Assembly: GCA_947631505.1 (NCBI GenBank)
Contig: CANRLR010000001.1
Location: forward strand, 124,001-188,000
Reading direction: 5' to 3'
DNA from: an uncultured Lachnospiraceae bacterium
GTDB lineage: Bacteria; Bacillota; Clostridia; Lachnospirales; Lachnospiraceae
Length of the DNA: 64,000 bases
The notes below the pieces were generated by a model. That model was not told the origin of the DNA. It made no database searches and was given only the letters and a program-made list of their open reading frames with translations. Both the position numbers and the translations under genes were made by a program. Shown one piece after another: positions 44,567 to 54,128 of this stretch; position 1 is the first letter of the stretch, and every line of letters starts with the position of its first letter.

Positions 44567-45802
44567 ATGAAACTTTCCAGACTGTCCGCTCTCCTTCTTT
44601 TAATTGCACTGATCGGGGCTGGCATTTATCTTTCTTTCCCCTCCGGTTCCGCCAATCTTTCCTCGGAACCCGTTCACCTGCCGGAAACAAAGATTCAGAT
44701 CCCTGCTACGGCAGACGTACCCGCTTCTCCTAAATTATATGCCAGATACTCCTGTGTTATGGATGGTGATAACGGAAGAATTCTGCTGGCAAAGGATGCC
44801 AGCCAAAAGGTACCGATGGCAAGCACTACCAAAATCATGACTGCACTTTTGGTTTTGGAATCCGGACGGACGGAAGAAACGGTAAAGGCTTCTTCTTATG
44901 CCGCTTCCATGCCAAAAGTACATCTCGGTATGCGGGCAGGCTACGAATACAAATTAAAAGACCTACTCTATTCTCTTATGCTGGAATCCCACAATGACAC
45001 AGCGGTTGCCATTGCCGAGCATATGAGTGGCTCAGTTCCGAATTTTGCAAACGAAATGAACCAAAAAGCAAAAGAACTCGGAATGACGAACACCCATTTT
45101 GTAACCCCGAACGGATTGGATGCCGCCGAACACTACAGCACGGCTTCCGACATGTGCCGTCTGGCAGCGTACGCCATAAAAAATACAGCCTTTTGCCAGC
45201 TGGTTGCCACCCGTTCTCATTCCTTTTCAACCATCGATGGAACTCACTCCTATACGGTTTCCAATAAAGATGCCTTTCTCTCCTATTATGACGGAGCATT
45301 GGGAATAAAAACCGGATTCACAGGAAAGGCCGGATATTGTTTTGTAGGAGCAGCCAAAAGAAATAATATGACACTTACCAGTTGTGTTCTTGCCTGTGGC
45401 TGGCCGCCAAATAAAAGTTATAAATGGGCCGATACAAAAGCACTGATGGATTATGGATTTCAACATTTTTCTAAAACAGAACTTCCCATTCAAAATCTGG
45501 CGTCCCTAAAAATTCCTGTTGAGGACGGAGAAAAAAATACCGTTTCCTGTCTCCAGCCGGAGACTCCGGAAGCATTGACCGGTCGTTTTGATACCATAAC
45601 CGTTTTGTATGATTTACCACATAAATTATGTGCCCCTGTCCGGGAGAATATACCAATTGGGAGTGTTTCCTTCTATATTAATGACACGCTTCTTAAAAAA
45701 GAAGAAATTTTCCCGGCAGAAAGCATTGAAAAATCTTACTTTTCTGATACAATAAGGAATGTGTTAAAATTATGGGACGAAACCTTTTGTCATACGAAGT
45801 AA
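44567..45802 (+). CDS. dacF: D-alanyl-D-alanine carboxypeptidase (DacF type)
   Basis: 411 aa. A hydrophobic signal segment at 7-25 is followed by a low-molecular-weight PBP domain. The catalytic motifs are complete: SxxK in MASTTKIMTALL, SxN in ESHNDTA and KTG in GIKTGFTGKAG. A C-terminal beta domain follows from about residue 300. It trims pentapeptide in cell-wall or spore peptidoglycan. AGAGGC precedes the ATG. No clear promoter was found. Divergent from the decarboxylase operon. Confidence 0.94.
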   Translation: MKLSRLSALLLLIALIGAGIYLSFPSGSANLSSEPVHLPETKIQIPATADVPASPKLYARYSCVMDGDNGRILLAKDASQKVPMASTTKIMTALLVLESGRTEETVKASSYAASMPKVHLGMRAGYEYKLKDLLYSLMLESHNDTAVAIAEHMSGSVPNFANEMNQKAKELGMTNTHFVTPNGLDAAEHYSTASDMCRLAAYAIKNTAFCQLVATRSHSFSTIDGTHSYTVSNKDAFLSYYDGALGIKTGFTGKAGYCFVGAAKRNNMTLTSCVLACGWPPNKSYKWADTKALMDYGFQHFSKTELPIQNLASLKIPVEDGEKNTVSCLQPETPEALTGRFDTITVLYDLPHKLCAPVRENIPIGSVSFYINDTLLKKEEIFPAESIEKSYFSDTIRNVLKLWDETFCHTK

Positions 45803-45833
45803 GGTATTTTTCTGATTTTTTTCAAAAAAACAC

Positions 45834-45862
45834 TTTACTTTTTCATTCAAAAGTGCTATTGT
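45834..45862 (+). promoter_or_regulatory. Promoter of glnN
   Basis: TTTACT (45834-45839) and TATTGT (45857-45862) with a 17-bp spacer, followed by a leader of about 105 nt. Confidence 0.55.
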
Positions 45863-45887
45863 ATACACATAGTACGTTAGACAGGAC

Positions 45888-45926
45888 AAAGGTGTTCTCA
45901 TTTCGAGGACACCTTTTTCTATTTTT
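45888..45926 (+). terminator. Terminator-like hairpin in the glnN leader
   Basis: AAAGGTGTTCTC pairs with GAGGACACCTTT (one T-G), five-base loop, followed by TTCTATTTTT. It can end dacF transcripts. If the glnN promoter at 45834 is real, it also lies in the glnN leader and could be an attenuator. The loop does not show the AxxGxx pattern of ANTAR targets. Confidence 0.7.
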
Positions 45927-45974
45927 AACGAATTTCGAATACTATTAAAAAAATGGGAAGGATGGATTTTAACT

Positions 45975-48086
45975 ATGCAGAAAAATGTGATTGAAACTGT
46001 TTTTGGAACGAAAGTTTTCAACGACGATGTGATGCAGCAATATTTACCAAAGAAAACTTATGCAGCACTTCGAAGCACCATTGAAAACGGAGAAGAACTG
46101 ACTCCTGATGTAGCAAATGTCGTTGCTCATGCCATGAAAGAATGGGCTTTAGAGAATGGTGCTACCCATTATACTCACTGGTTCCAGCCAATGACTGGCT
46201 TTACCGCTGAGAAACATGACTCTTTCCTAAGTGCAGAATCGGATGCACATGCCGTTTTAGAGTTCTCCGGTAAAGAGTTGATTAAAGGTGAACCGGATGC
46301 TTCATCATTCCCATCTGGTGGTCTTCGTGCAACATTTGAAGCGAGAGGATATACCGCATGGGATTGTACATCACCGGCTTTTCTCCGTGAAGATGCGATT
46401 GGTATTGTACTTTGTATCCCAACGGCTTTCTGTTCTTACACCGGCGAAGCTTTGGACAAAAAAACTCCTCTTCTTCGTTCCATGGAAGCAATCAGCAAGC
46501 AGGCAGTACGTATCTTAAAATTATTTGGAGACGAAGAGGTAACCAATGTAAACTGTTCCGTAGGACCGGAACAGGAGTATTTCCTCATTGACCGCGACCA
46601 GTTCTTACAGCGTGAAGACCTTATTTTTACCGGTCGTACTTTATTCGGCTGCATGCCGCCAAAGGGGCAGGAATTGGATGACCACTATTTTGGAACAATC
46701 CGCGAACGTCAGGCTTCTTATATGAAAGAATTAAACGAAGAGCTCTGGAAACTGGGAATTCTTTCTAAGACACAGCATAATGAGGTTGCACCGGCCCAGC
46801 ATGAAATGGCACCGATTTACAGCACCGCCAATATTGCTGCAGACCACAACCAGCTGGTTATGGAAACAATGAAAAAAATTGCCCGTCGTCATAATTTAGA
46901 ATGTCTGCTTCATGAAAAACCATTTGCAGGTGTCAATGGCTCCGGCAAACATGACAACTGGTCACTGGTTACAAACACAGGCAAAAATCTGTTGAGTCCG
47001 GGCAAAGCTCCTTATGAGAACAAACAATTCTTATTATTCTTATCTGCTGTTATCGCAGCTGTAGATGATAATGCGGCATTGCTCCGTATGTCTGCTTCTA
47101 ACCCAGGAAATGACCACCGTCTGGGTGCAGACGAGGCACCTCCGGCAATTATCTCCATTTTCCTCGGAGAACAATTAGAAGATATTGTTGATCAGATTTT
47201 AGCAACCGGTACAGCAACTCACAGCAACCGGGGTGAAAAAATGGATATTGGTGTTCATACCATTCCACCAATCAAGAAAGATGCTACGGACCGCAACCGT
47301 ACTTCACCATTTGCCTTTACCGGAAACAAATTTGAATTCCGTATGGTGGCATCTTCCCTGTCCATCTCCGGCGCTAATACGGTATTGAATGCAACCGTTG
47401 CAGATGTTCTTCAGAAAATGGCTGATAAACTGGAAAACAGTGATGATTTTGATAAAGCAGTAGATGAATTGATATATGAAACATTAAAAACTCACCAAAA
47501 AGTTATTTTCAATGGTGATGGTTATTCCGATGACTGGATTTCAGAGGCAGAAAAGAGAGGACTTCCGAATGTTAAAACTATGGTAGATGCGATAGCTTCT
47601 CTTACCGAAGAAAAAACAATTGAAATGTTCGAGAGACAGCATGTTTATACCCGTACAGAATTGGAATCCCGTGCTGAAATTAACTACGAGGCTTATTCAA
47701 AAGCAATTAATATTGAAGCAAAGACTATGATTCATATGGCATCAAAACAGTATATCCCTACGGTAATCCATTATGTTACAAGTCTTGCTGATTCCATTAA
47801 CAGCATTACCGCCGCTTGTGCAGAAGCCGATTTGTCTGTCCAGAAAAATCTTTTGACAAAATGTTCCTCTCTCCTTGCTGATGCCCAGAATGCTCTCAAT
47901 GATTTGAAAGCAGCCGATGTGGAAGCAAACCACATGGGAGAAGGAAAAGCACAGGCTGAGTTCTTCCGCGATGTTGTATGTAAGGCAATGACTGCTCTTC
48001 GAGCTCCGATTGATGAATTGGAAATGATAGTAGATAAAGAATACTGGCCGGTTCCATCTTACGGTGATATGCTTTTTGAGGTTTAA
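45975..48086 (+). CDS. glnN: Type III glutamine synthetase
   Basis: 703 aa, the length of GSIII. The N-terminal part [17 protein letters not shown] and the GSIII signature [19 protein letters not shown] are clear. The active-site segments [25 protein letters not shown] and the Asn/Gly-rich [13 protein letters not shown] are intact. It makes glutamine from glutamate, ammonia and ATP as a dodecamer. It is a single-gene unit between a leader hairpin and a strong terminator. No regulator gene lies beside it. Confidence 0.96.
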   Translation: MQKNVIETVFGTKVFNDDVMQQYLPKKTYAALRSTIENGEELTPDVANVVAHAMKEWALENGATHYTHWFQPMTGFTAEKHDSFLSAESDAHAVLEFSGKELIKGEPDASSFPSGGLRATFEARGYTAWDCTSPAFLREDAIGIVLCIPTAFCSYTGEALDKKTPLLRSMEAISKQAVRILKLFGDEEVTNVNCSVGPEQEYFLIDRDQFLQREDLIFTGRTLFGCMPPKGQELDDHYFGTIRERQASYMKELNEELWKLGILSKTQHNEVAPAQHEMAPIYSTANIAADHNQLVMETMKKIARRHNLECLLHEKPFAGVNGSGKHDNWSLVTNTGKNLLSPGKAPYENKQFLLFLSAVIAAVDDNAALLRMSASNPGNDHRLGADEAPPAIISIFLGEQLEDIVDQILATGTATHSNRGEKMDIGVHTIPPIKKDATDRNRTSPFAFTGNKFEFRMVASSLSISGANTVLNATVADVLQKMADKLENSDDFDKAVDELIYETLKTHQKVIFNGDGYSDDWISEAEKRGLPNVKTMVDAIASLTEEKTIEMFERQHVYTRTELESRAEINYEAYSKAINIEAKTMIHMASKQYIPTVIHYVTSLADSINSITAACAEADLSVQKNLLTKCSSLLADAQNALNDLKAADVEANHMGEGKAQAEFFRDVVCKAMTALRAPIDELEMIVDKEYWPVPSYGDMLFEV

Positions 48087-48095
48087 GATGCAAAT

Positions 48096-48129
48096 AAAAA
48101 AAGCGTCGGTTTTTCACGACGCTTTTTTT
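48096..48129. terminator. Bidirectional terminator between glnN and the zinc-ribbon gene
   Basis: A7-GCGTCG pairs with CGACGC-T7 around an eight-base loop. It gives a T-run on both strands, so it ends glnN (plus) and the zinc-ribbon gene (minus). Confidence 0.93.
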
Positions 48130-48131
48130 AT

Positions 48132-48710
48132 TTACTGCCTATTATAGTAATCAATACCGTCTTCTGGTTTAAAATAAGTTCGTATAAAACCATCCGTTGA
48201 CAGCACCACAAATTCTCCGGTCGATTCCATAAAATATATATCATCATTATCTTCTGCTTCTTTTTTATGCAGAGATTCTTGATTCAAAATCACCCGGTTC
48301 GCTCCCACCAGATATTCTTCTTCGCTTTTATATCCCATCGAAATTCCATGCTTCTTATAATGTTCTTCCAAATATTCAAAGCTTCGGAACGCATAGACAG
48401 CATCCTTCGATGTAAATTTTTGTTCTGTCTGTTTCTCTGTGTCCGAAAACAGATTTCCAAATACATTTTTTCCGGTATCACTTGACCAGAAAGCGATAAA
48501 TGCAAACGCTATCGCAAGGGCAATCCCTAAAAATCTCGTAGATTTTTTACTATTATTTCTCACATTGCTCTCATTACATCTGGCCCTTCGGTTTTCTTTT
48601 CGGCACTTTACACATCTTTTTGGCACTTCTAAGCCGTTTTCCTTAAAATAATCCAATTCCCTATCGGAAATATTAAATTCTTCTCCGCACTGTACACAAG
48701 TCGCTCTCAA
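48132..48710 (-). CDS. Zinc-ribbon membrane protein with toxin-like C-terminal domain
   Basis: 192 aa. Residues 5-36 are a zinc ribbon (CVQC and CVKC around YFKENGLEVPKR). A transmembrane helix spans about 60-75, preceded by Lys/Arg. Residues 108-192 contain EYLEEHYKKHGISMGYKSEEEYL, HKKEAEDNDDIYF and STDGFIRTYFKPEDGIDYYNRQ. That pattern recalls BECR-fold nuclease domains of polymorphic toxins (from memory). The topology would place it outside the cell. Last gene before the glnN terminator. Function unknown. Confidence 0.8.
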   Translation of the reverse strand: MRATCVQCGEEFNISDRELDYFKENGLEVPKRCVKCRKENRRARCNESNVRNNSKKSTRFLGIALAIAFAFIAFWSSDTGKNVFGNLFSDTEKQTEQKFTSKDAVYAFRSFEYLEEHYKKHGISMGYKSEEEYLVGANRVILNQESLHKKEAEDNDDIYFMESTGEFVVLSTDGFIRTYFKPEDGIDYYNRQ

Positions 48711-48747
48711 TCTATTTTCCTCCTCACAAATGCAGCCTGCCGTCTTA

Positions 48748-50118
48748 TTATCCGGCTTCTACAATACTGCTTATCCATATTCCCTTTTTAATCAGTACAT
48801 ACCCAACAACAATTTTCATCAGGTCCAATGCCTGCACAATTGTATAAATTGCAAATATCGATAAACCGGTAAAATTACATAAGACAAAAGCTATGGACAG
48901 CGTTACGACCCACGAATACACGCTGTCGAACAAAAATGTAATAAAGGTTTTTCCCCCGGAACGAATCGTAAAATACAGGGAGTTCAGTAAGCCCTGCACC
49001 GGGAAGAATAATGCTGTAATGATAATAAAATATTTTCCGTAATTTCGTACTTCTTCCGTAGTATCATAAAAGCGCGGAAAAATATTGGACAGCAGTACAA
49101 GAACGACCGTTAGAATAACACAGATTCCAGCCGAGAACCACATTAACTGAAATGCACTTTTCTTTGCCTTTTCATATTTTTGTGCACCAAGCATCTGACC
49201 GATTAAAATTCCTACTGCCGAACCTAGTGCCACAAAGACTACATTCAGCAAATTGCAGATTGCATTAGAAATATTAAGGCCTGCTATAATTTCTAATCCC
49301 CTTCTGGAATAGCATTGAGTCAGGGCAGCAATTCCTCCTGACCATAAAAATTCATTAAAGAAAATAGGAATCCCCTTTTTTAGCATAGCACCTGCAATTT
49401 TCCCCGGTACAAATAAGGTTTTATACAGGCCTTTTAAAAATGTATGCTCATCACTTCGGATATGTGCCCAGAGCACTACTACAATCATCTCTACCACCTT
49501 TGCCATAACGGTTGCAATTGCAGCTCCCTGTACACCCAATTCAGGAAAATAAAATTTTCCATAGATCAATAGATAATTGAACACAACGTCTACCACTACG
49601 GATACAATTCCTGCCACCATTGGTTTCAGACTATCCCCTGTTTCTCTCAGACTGCTGGCATAAATCTGTGTAATCGAAAAAGGAACTAGAGTAAATAGCA
49701 TAATTTTCAAATATTGCATCGCATATTTCATGGTAAGTGCGGCATCCACAGTTGCACTTTCCCCTTGAAGATACAAGTGAATCAAATTACTTCCAGAACT
49801 TATAAATACAATTAGACCGAGCAGTGCACATACAGCACAAATCCACATCTTCATACGGACACTGTTCCGAAATCCCTCTTCATTTCCCTGTCCATAATAC
49901 TGGGCACCATATATGCCTGGTCCTGAAATCCCTCCAAAAATGGAAAGATTAAAAACAAAAATAAGCTGTCCTACTATGGATACTGCTGTCATTTCCTCTG
50001 TTCCCAGTTTTCCCACCATAAGATTATCTACCAACAATACCATGTTAGTAATTCCGTTCTGTATCATCATCGGTACTGCTAACCGCAGTGCCCGTTTGTA
50101 AATATCTGTCCTGCTCAT
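48748..50118 (-). CDS. MATE-family efflux transporter
   Basis: 456 aa with about 12 hydrophobic segments. The MATE fold is recognisable from RLAVPMMIQNGITNMVLLVDNLMVGKLG at the N-terminus, the mid-protein repeat PIFFNEFLWSGGIAAL and GQMLGAQKYEKAKKSA. It would export cationic compounds using Na+ or H+. Its start overlaps the stop of the upstream 251-aa gene (ATGA). Confidence 0.95.
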   Translation of the reverse strand: MSRTDIYKRALRLAVPMMIQNGITNMVLLVDNLMVGKLGTEEMTAVSIVGQLIFVFNLSIFGGISGPGIYGAQYYGQGNEEGFRNSVRMKMWICAVCALLGLIVFISSGSNLIHLYLQGESATVDAALTMKYAMQYLKIMLFTLVPFSITQIYASSLRETGDSLKPMVAGIVSVVVDVVFNYLLIYGKFYFPELGVQGAAIATVMAKVVEMIVVVLWAHIRSDEHTFLKGLYKTLFVPGKIAGAMLKKGIPIFFNEFLWSGGIAALTQCYSRRGLEIIAGLNISNAICNLLNVVFVALGSAVGILIGQMLGAQKYEKAKKSAFQLMWFSAGICVILTVVLVLLSNIFPRFYDTTEEVRNYGKYFIIITALFFPVQGLLNSLYFTIRSGGKTFITFLFDSVYSWVVTLSIAFVLCNFTGLSIFAIYTIVQALDLMKIVVGYVLIKKGIWISSIVEAG

Positions 50119-50870
50119 CGCTGCTCTGCTTCCTTCTCCAATTTATAATATTTGGTACACAACTGCTTCTGATACACATACAGCGGCATTGCTTCTGTAC
50201 CATCATCTTTTTTCCTCTTAATCAATTTACCATCTTTTTCATAAGTTCCGCTCATAGCATCCTCGGTATCACTGCCATCCAGACCTGCCGAATACCGCAC
50301 AATATTTTGTGTAAAAGTACCATCCTTCTTAAAGACAATTTCTACTTTGCTTTCTCCGTCGACCACATTCGTAAATGTCTTGTCAAAAACTTTTTGATTC
50401 GGTACTTTTCCATCATACAGACCATTGCCGGAAACCAGATATTTTCCATCATAGTACAGCATATTTTCCTTCTTGTCTTTATTCACGGTCTTAATTCCTT
50501 TTTCAAGTTTTTCAAAGGTGCCATGGCTCAGCACACTGCTGGAACTTCCGGCATTCAGTAATTCTTCATAAGTCCCTGTCCTTTCATTGAACTCCAGACA
50601 AAAAGCACTCCCACTGTTCTCATCTTCTCCTTTTTCCGCAATAATACAGTTATATCTGGTAATATCTTCCTCATTTTTCACAGGCGTTGACGTCGGTTCT
50701 GCGGTTACTGCCGGTGCTTCTGTAGCAGATGCCGCTTCTTCTTCCGCTTTTTTTACTACATTGGTCCGAATTATTGCAACAATCATAACAACAATACCAA
50801 CGGCAAAAGCAATCAGTACAATTGTCATTCCTAAATCTAATAATTTGCCTTTTTTTCTATTTTTACTCAT
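50115..50870 (-). CDS. Membrane-anchored protein of unknown function
   Basis: 251 aa. A basic N-terminus (MSKNRKKGK), one transmembrane helix at about 15-35 and a Ala/Thr/Glu/Pro-rich linker (about 42-65) lead to a soluble domain. It contains MLYYDGKYLVSGNGLYDG and GTYEKDGKLIKRKKDDG, which look like a lipocalin-like or META-type beta barrel. Four-base overlap with the MATE gene suggests co-translation. Not recognised. Confidence 0.75.
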   Translation of the reverse strand: MSKNRKKGKLLDLGMTIVLIAFAVGIVVMIVAIIRTNVVKKAEEEAASATEAPAVTAEPTSTPVKNEEDITRYNCIIAEKGEDENSGSAFCLEFNERTGTYEELLNAGSSSSVLSHGTFEKLEKGIKTVNKDKKENMLYYDGKYLVSGNGLYDGKVPNQKVFDKTFTNVVDGESKVEIVFKKDGTFTQNIVRYSAGLDGSDTEDAMSGTYEKDGKLIKRKKDDGTEAMPLYVYQKQLCTKYYKLEKEAEQR

Positions 50871-50912
50871 ATTGTATCAACATCCTTTTCTCGTAATGAT
50901 CGTTTCCTATTT

Positions 50913-50979
50913 ATAATGTCAGGGTCAAAAGGTCAGGATTGCGGGAATTGTGAAGCAATGGAGCAATCCGTGGACATCA
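50913..50979. repeat. Dispersed palindromic repeat R1, copy C
   Basis: 67 bp in the opposite orientation to copy A. It has both ends of copy A (ATAATGTCAGGGTCAAAAGG and TCCGTGGACATCA) and the GGATTGCGGGAATTG inner arm, but lacks the GCTTTCGTGCAAGC centre. It lies nine bases after the Nudix stop. Confidence 0.75.
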
Positions 50980-50988
50980 GTCCGGTTG

Positions 50989-51549
50989 TCATGTTCTGCT
51001 CCACATATAACAATATGCCTGTGTTCTTCCCGCAAAACGCTCTGTTTTCAGCATCTCTGAAATTTCCGCTTTCGTAAACCATCCTGCTTCAATTTCTTCT
51101 ACATCGGATGTGCTAAAGTGAATTTCCCCCTGTGCTCTTCCAATCACACAGATATTCATTTCGTTACTGAATCCGACGGCACTGTAGCTGGTTCCTAAAA
51201 CATCATCTACAGCATATAAGTCTAATCCGGTTTCCTCCCAAAGTTCACGCTTTGCAGCTTCTTCCGGCGTCTCTCCCTCATCAATCAGTCCGGCAGGAAA
51301 ATTATAGACCCATGTTCCCGGAGCAAGACGAAATTCTTTATTAAGAAGGATTTTTTCTCCCTCATCGTCCGTTACAACAATAACAACAGCATCCGGTCTG
51401 TCTCCATGTAATTCCTCATAAGACAAAATGTTCGGATTACGACTTATCATTTCATAAATCTTTTTTCTCTTCTCCTTTGTTTGATAGGTTATATCATATC
51501 TTGTAATAAACTTTCCCGAATCCCTTTTTTCTATTTTCTGAAATTTCAT
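50989..51549 (-). CDS. Nudix hydrolase (ADP-ribose pyrophosphatase-like)
   Basis: 186 aa from the ATG at 51549, after GGAGGTTGTC. The Nudix box [23 protein letters not shown] fits GX5EX7REUXEEXGU. An N-terminal beta domain ([17 protein letters not shown]) precedes it. The length suits an ADP-sugar or NADH-type pyrophosphatase. Follows the HAD gene and the 80-aa gene. Confidence 0.92.
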   Translation of the reverse strand: MKFQKIEKRDSGKFITRYDITYQTKEKRKKIYEMISRNPNILSYEELHGDRPDAVVIVVTDDEGEKILLNKEFRLAPGTWVYNFPAGLIDEGETPEEAAKRELWEETGLDLYAVDDVLGTSYSAVGFSNEMNICVIGRAQGEIHFSTSDVEEIEAGWFTKAEISEMLKTERFAGRTQAYCYMWSRT

Positions 51550-51578
51550 GACAACCTCCATTCCATAAACAGCAATAT

Positions 51579-51821
51579 TCAGAATCCTGTCACATTATTC
51601 TGATGATGATAATTTTTCATCTTATCCTTCCACATCATTCCCTGTGCCTCGTATCTGGCATATCCTTTATCCGATAATTCTCCACTCTCATGGAGCTCTT
51701 CCAGCCGTTTCCAAAACAGCTCATAATCTTCTTTTGCCGCATCTTTATAATTATTGGCACTATTCATTCTGAGAGATTCCAAGAGTGCGTCTAATTCCTT
51801 ACTTGTCCTTTTCTTAAACAT
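51579..51821 (-). CDS. Small conserved-looking hypothetical protein
   Basis: About 80 aa from the ATG at 51821 (a GTG eight codons earlier is also open). It is highly charged and probably all helical ([42 protein letters not shown]). No transmembrane segment, no family recognised. It sits between HAD and Nudix genes. Confidence 0.65.
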   Translation of the reverse strand: MFKKRTSKELDALLESLRMNSANNYKDAAKEDYELFWKRLEELHESGELSDKGYARYEAQGMMWKDKMKNYHHQNNVTGF

Positions 51822-51866
51822 ATCCCTTTTCCTTTTCTTCCTCACTGATCAAATTTTGATCTGCTG

Positions 51867-52538
51867 TCATTCCGTCCATCTCCTATCATGATTGCTGGCA
51901 AGGAATTTTCTTACCTGTATTAAATCCTCAAAAATTTCATCTGCCAGCTCTTTCATTTCTTCATCTGGCTCAAGAATGTCCGGCACATGCAATACTTTTA
52001 ATCCTGCTGCCTTTGCAGATAGGATTCCATTTTTGGAATCTTCAATGGCATAACTCTCTTCCGGTTCCACCAGCATTTGTTCGCAGGCTTTCTGATAAAT
52101 ATCCGGCTCCGGTTTGCCCCTCTTTACCATGTCTCCGCCTACAATCACTTCAAAAAAATTGCGAAGTCCCGCATCTGTAAGTTCCTGCTCCACCACTTCT
52201 CTTCTCGTGGAGGATGCAAGCCCTGTCCGATAGCCATTCACCTTTAAAAAGCTTAGTATTTCCCTTACTCCGCGCTTCACCGGAATTCCATTTTTTTCTA
52301 TTTTTCGATAAAATAAATCCCGGTATTCGGTGCGGAATTTATCGTAGGGAAAATCTTTTCCATAGGTGTCGAACAAAATCCGTCTCGTTGTATCAACATC
52401 CGTTCCGATACATGCCTTAAATGTATTCTCAATATTCGGAATATCATATTTTACCGCCTCGATCTGCCAGCAGCTAAGGATAAGCCGTTCTGTATCAAAT
52501 ATAACACCATCCATATCAAATATAATTGTCTTATTCAT
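51867..52538 (-). CDS. HAD-superfamily phosphatase (beta-phosphoglucomutase-like)
   Basis: 223 aa. Motif I is IIFDMDGVIFDTE, then a cap domain, motif II LASSTRREVV, motif III (VKRGKPEPDIYQKA) and motif IV YAIEDSKNGILSAKAAGLKV. Likely a sugar-phosphate phosphatase or mutase; substrate not readable from sequence. Its own promoter faces the MocR gene. Confidence 0.92.
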   Translation of the reverse strand: MNKTIIFDMDGVIFDTERLILSCWQIEAVKYDIPNIENTFKACIGTDVDTTRRILFDTYGKDFPYDKFRTEYRDLFYRKIEKNGIPVKRGVREILSFLKVNGYRTGLASSTRREVVEQELTDAGLRNFFEVIVGGDMVKRGKPEPDIYQKACEQMLVEPEESYAIEDSKNGILSAKAAGLKVLHVPDILEPDEEMKELADEIFEDLIQVRKFLASNHDRRWTE

Positions 52539-52594
52539 AATTCCGTCTTAAGCCTCCATTTTCGATTCATTTATGTGAAACAGAAACTAATTCC

Positions 52595-52623
52595 ATTATA
52601 AATAGTATTCATCTCATTTGCAA
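52595..52623 (-). promoter_or_regulatory. Promoter of the HAD-Nudix gene group
   Basis: TTGCAA (52618-52623) and TATAAT (52595-52600), 17-bp spacer, minus strand. Divergent with the MocR promoter. Confidence 0.82.
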
Positions 52624-52645
52624 CAGGAAAAGCCCTCCGGCATCA

Positions 52646-52674
52646 TTGACAGATCCGATTCCATGAACTATAAT
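52646..52674 (+). promoter_or_regulatory. Promoter of the MocR-type regulator
   Basis: Consensus TTGACA (52646-52651) and TATAAT (52669-52674) with 17 bp between, 27 bp before the ATG. The -35 regions of the two divergent promoters are only 22 bp apart, so one regulator could affect both. Confidence 0.9.
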
Positions 52675-52700
52675 AATCAAAAATTGAAAGGAAGCAGCCT

Positions 52701-54128
52701 ATGATTACCATATCTCTGAATCCGGATTCCAAAGAACCGATGTACCAGCAAATTTATGAATATATCAAAAAAGAGATCCTTTCCGGCAGACTTTCTCATC
52801 CGGATAAACTTCCTTCGGCACGCTCTCTTGCAAATTTTTTGCAGGTGAGCCGCAGCACAGTTGATACTGCTTATGACCAGTTAGTAGCAGAAGGATATGT
52901 TGAGCCAAAAGAAAAAAGAGGATATTTCGTAAATTCCATGACACATATACAAAATTTCACTCCTGTCTCTCCCGTTCCCATAACAAAAGCTTATCAGCCG
53001 AAGCACGAGAGCAGTGAAAAGGAATCGGCTGGCAGAATGCATTTCGATTTTAATCCCGATGCGGTCGATACCACCCACTTTCCCTATTCCATTTGGAAAT
53101 CCATCGGGAAAAATGAGTTGGATAATTCTGATAATTTTGTTGCCGGTAACCATTTTGGAGAGACTGAACTACGCAAGTCCATTGCTGCCTATCTGCATGG
53201 TTCCCGTGGTGTACAATGCACCCCGGAACAAATTATATTAGGTGCGGGACTTGACCATTTATTGCAAATGCTCTGTGTCCTCTTCCAGCGGAAAAAAACG
53301 GTTGCCATGGAAAACCCCGGTTACCGGAGTGCAAGAAAGGTACTTCTTGCCAGCGGATATACCGTCCGGGATATCCCATTAAAAAATAACACCTTCGACC
53401 TGACTTCCCTGAATCAGTCCGATGCGGATATCTGCTATGTCACACCTACCCATCAATTTCCGTTAGGTACCGTAATGCCTGTTCCAGTGAGACAGGCTCT
53501 TCTTACATGGGCAATCGAACAGAAAGGACGATATATTATTGAAGATGACCATGATAGTGAATTCCGGTATGTAGGAAGACCAATTCCTGCCCTCCAGAGT
53601 CTTGACACAAGCGGTAACGTTATCTATATTGGTACTTTTTCCAAAGCGATTTCTCCTGCCCTTCGTGTCGGATACATGGTTCTTCCCCCTGTTCTATTAG
53701 AACAATACCAAGCGATCTGCGGAAGTTTTTCCTGTCCGGTCTCCCGTATCAATCAAGCAATTCTTACAAAATTTATAAAGGATGGATATTTTGAAAAACA
53801 CTTGAACCGTATGCGAAAGCTCTACAAGAGTAAGCATGATTTTATGGTATCCTGCATTCGGGAATTTTTTCCCAAAGAAACATTCCGCATTTCCGGTGAT
53901 AATGCAGGACTTTATGTTCTTCTCCATTATCTCGGAAACGAAACGGCTGAACAGATAGAAAAAAGAGCTGAAAAAAACGACATAAAACTCTATTCCCTGA
54001 AGAAATATTATGCAAGTCTTCCTGCCGGTTTTCATCCTACCTATTTACTTGGATTTGCTAATGTAACAGACGAAAACATCAGAACGGGGCTGCATCTCCT
54101 TGCAAAAGAAGTATTTCTTTTGCCTTGA
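52701..54128 (+). CDS. MocR/GntR-type transcription regulator with aminotransferase domain
   Basis: 475 aa. Residues about 10-78 are a GntR winged helix (PMYQQIYEYIKKEILSGRL, LPSARSLANFLQVSRSTVDTAYDQL). The rest is a fold-type I aminotransferase with the PLP lysine in GTFSKAISPALRVGYMVLP. Such proteins, for example PdxR, bind PLP and regulate vitamin B6 or amino-acid genes. No pdx genes are near. Its 3' end overlaps ribF by 50 bp, convergently. Confidence 0.93.
   Translation: MITISLNPDSKEPMYQQIYEYIKKEILSGRLSHPDKLPSARSLANFLQVSRSTVDTAYDQLVAEGYVEPKEKRGYFVNSMTHIQNFTPVSPVPITKAYQPKHESSEKESAGRMHFDFNPDAVDTTHFPYSIWKSIGKNELDNSDNFVAGNHFGETELRKSIAAYLHGSRGVQCTPEQIILGAGLDHLLQMLCVLFQRKKTVAMENPGYRSARKVLLASGYTVRDIPLKNNTFDLTSLNQSDADICYVTPTHQFPLGTVMPVPVRQALLTWAIEQKGRYIIEDDHDSEFRYVGRPIPALQSLDTSGNVIYIGTFSKAISPALRVGYMVLPPVLLEQYQAICGSFSCPVSRINQAILTKFIKDGYFEKHLNRMRKLYKSKHDFMVSCIREFFPKETFRISGDNAGLYVLLHYLGNETAEQIEKRAEKNDIKLYSLKKYYASLPAGFHPTYLLGFANVTDENIRTGLHLLAKEVFLLP

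Noticed and set aside
45850-45875. First hairpin of an ANTAR target before glnN
   Set aside because: The GTGCTAT/ATAGTAC stem overlaps the predicted -10 box and would not be transcribed; loop pattern is also wrong.
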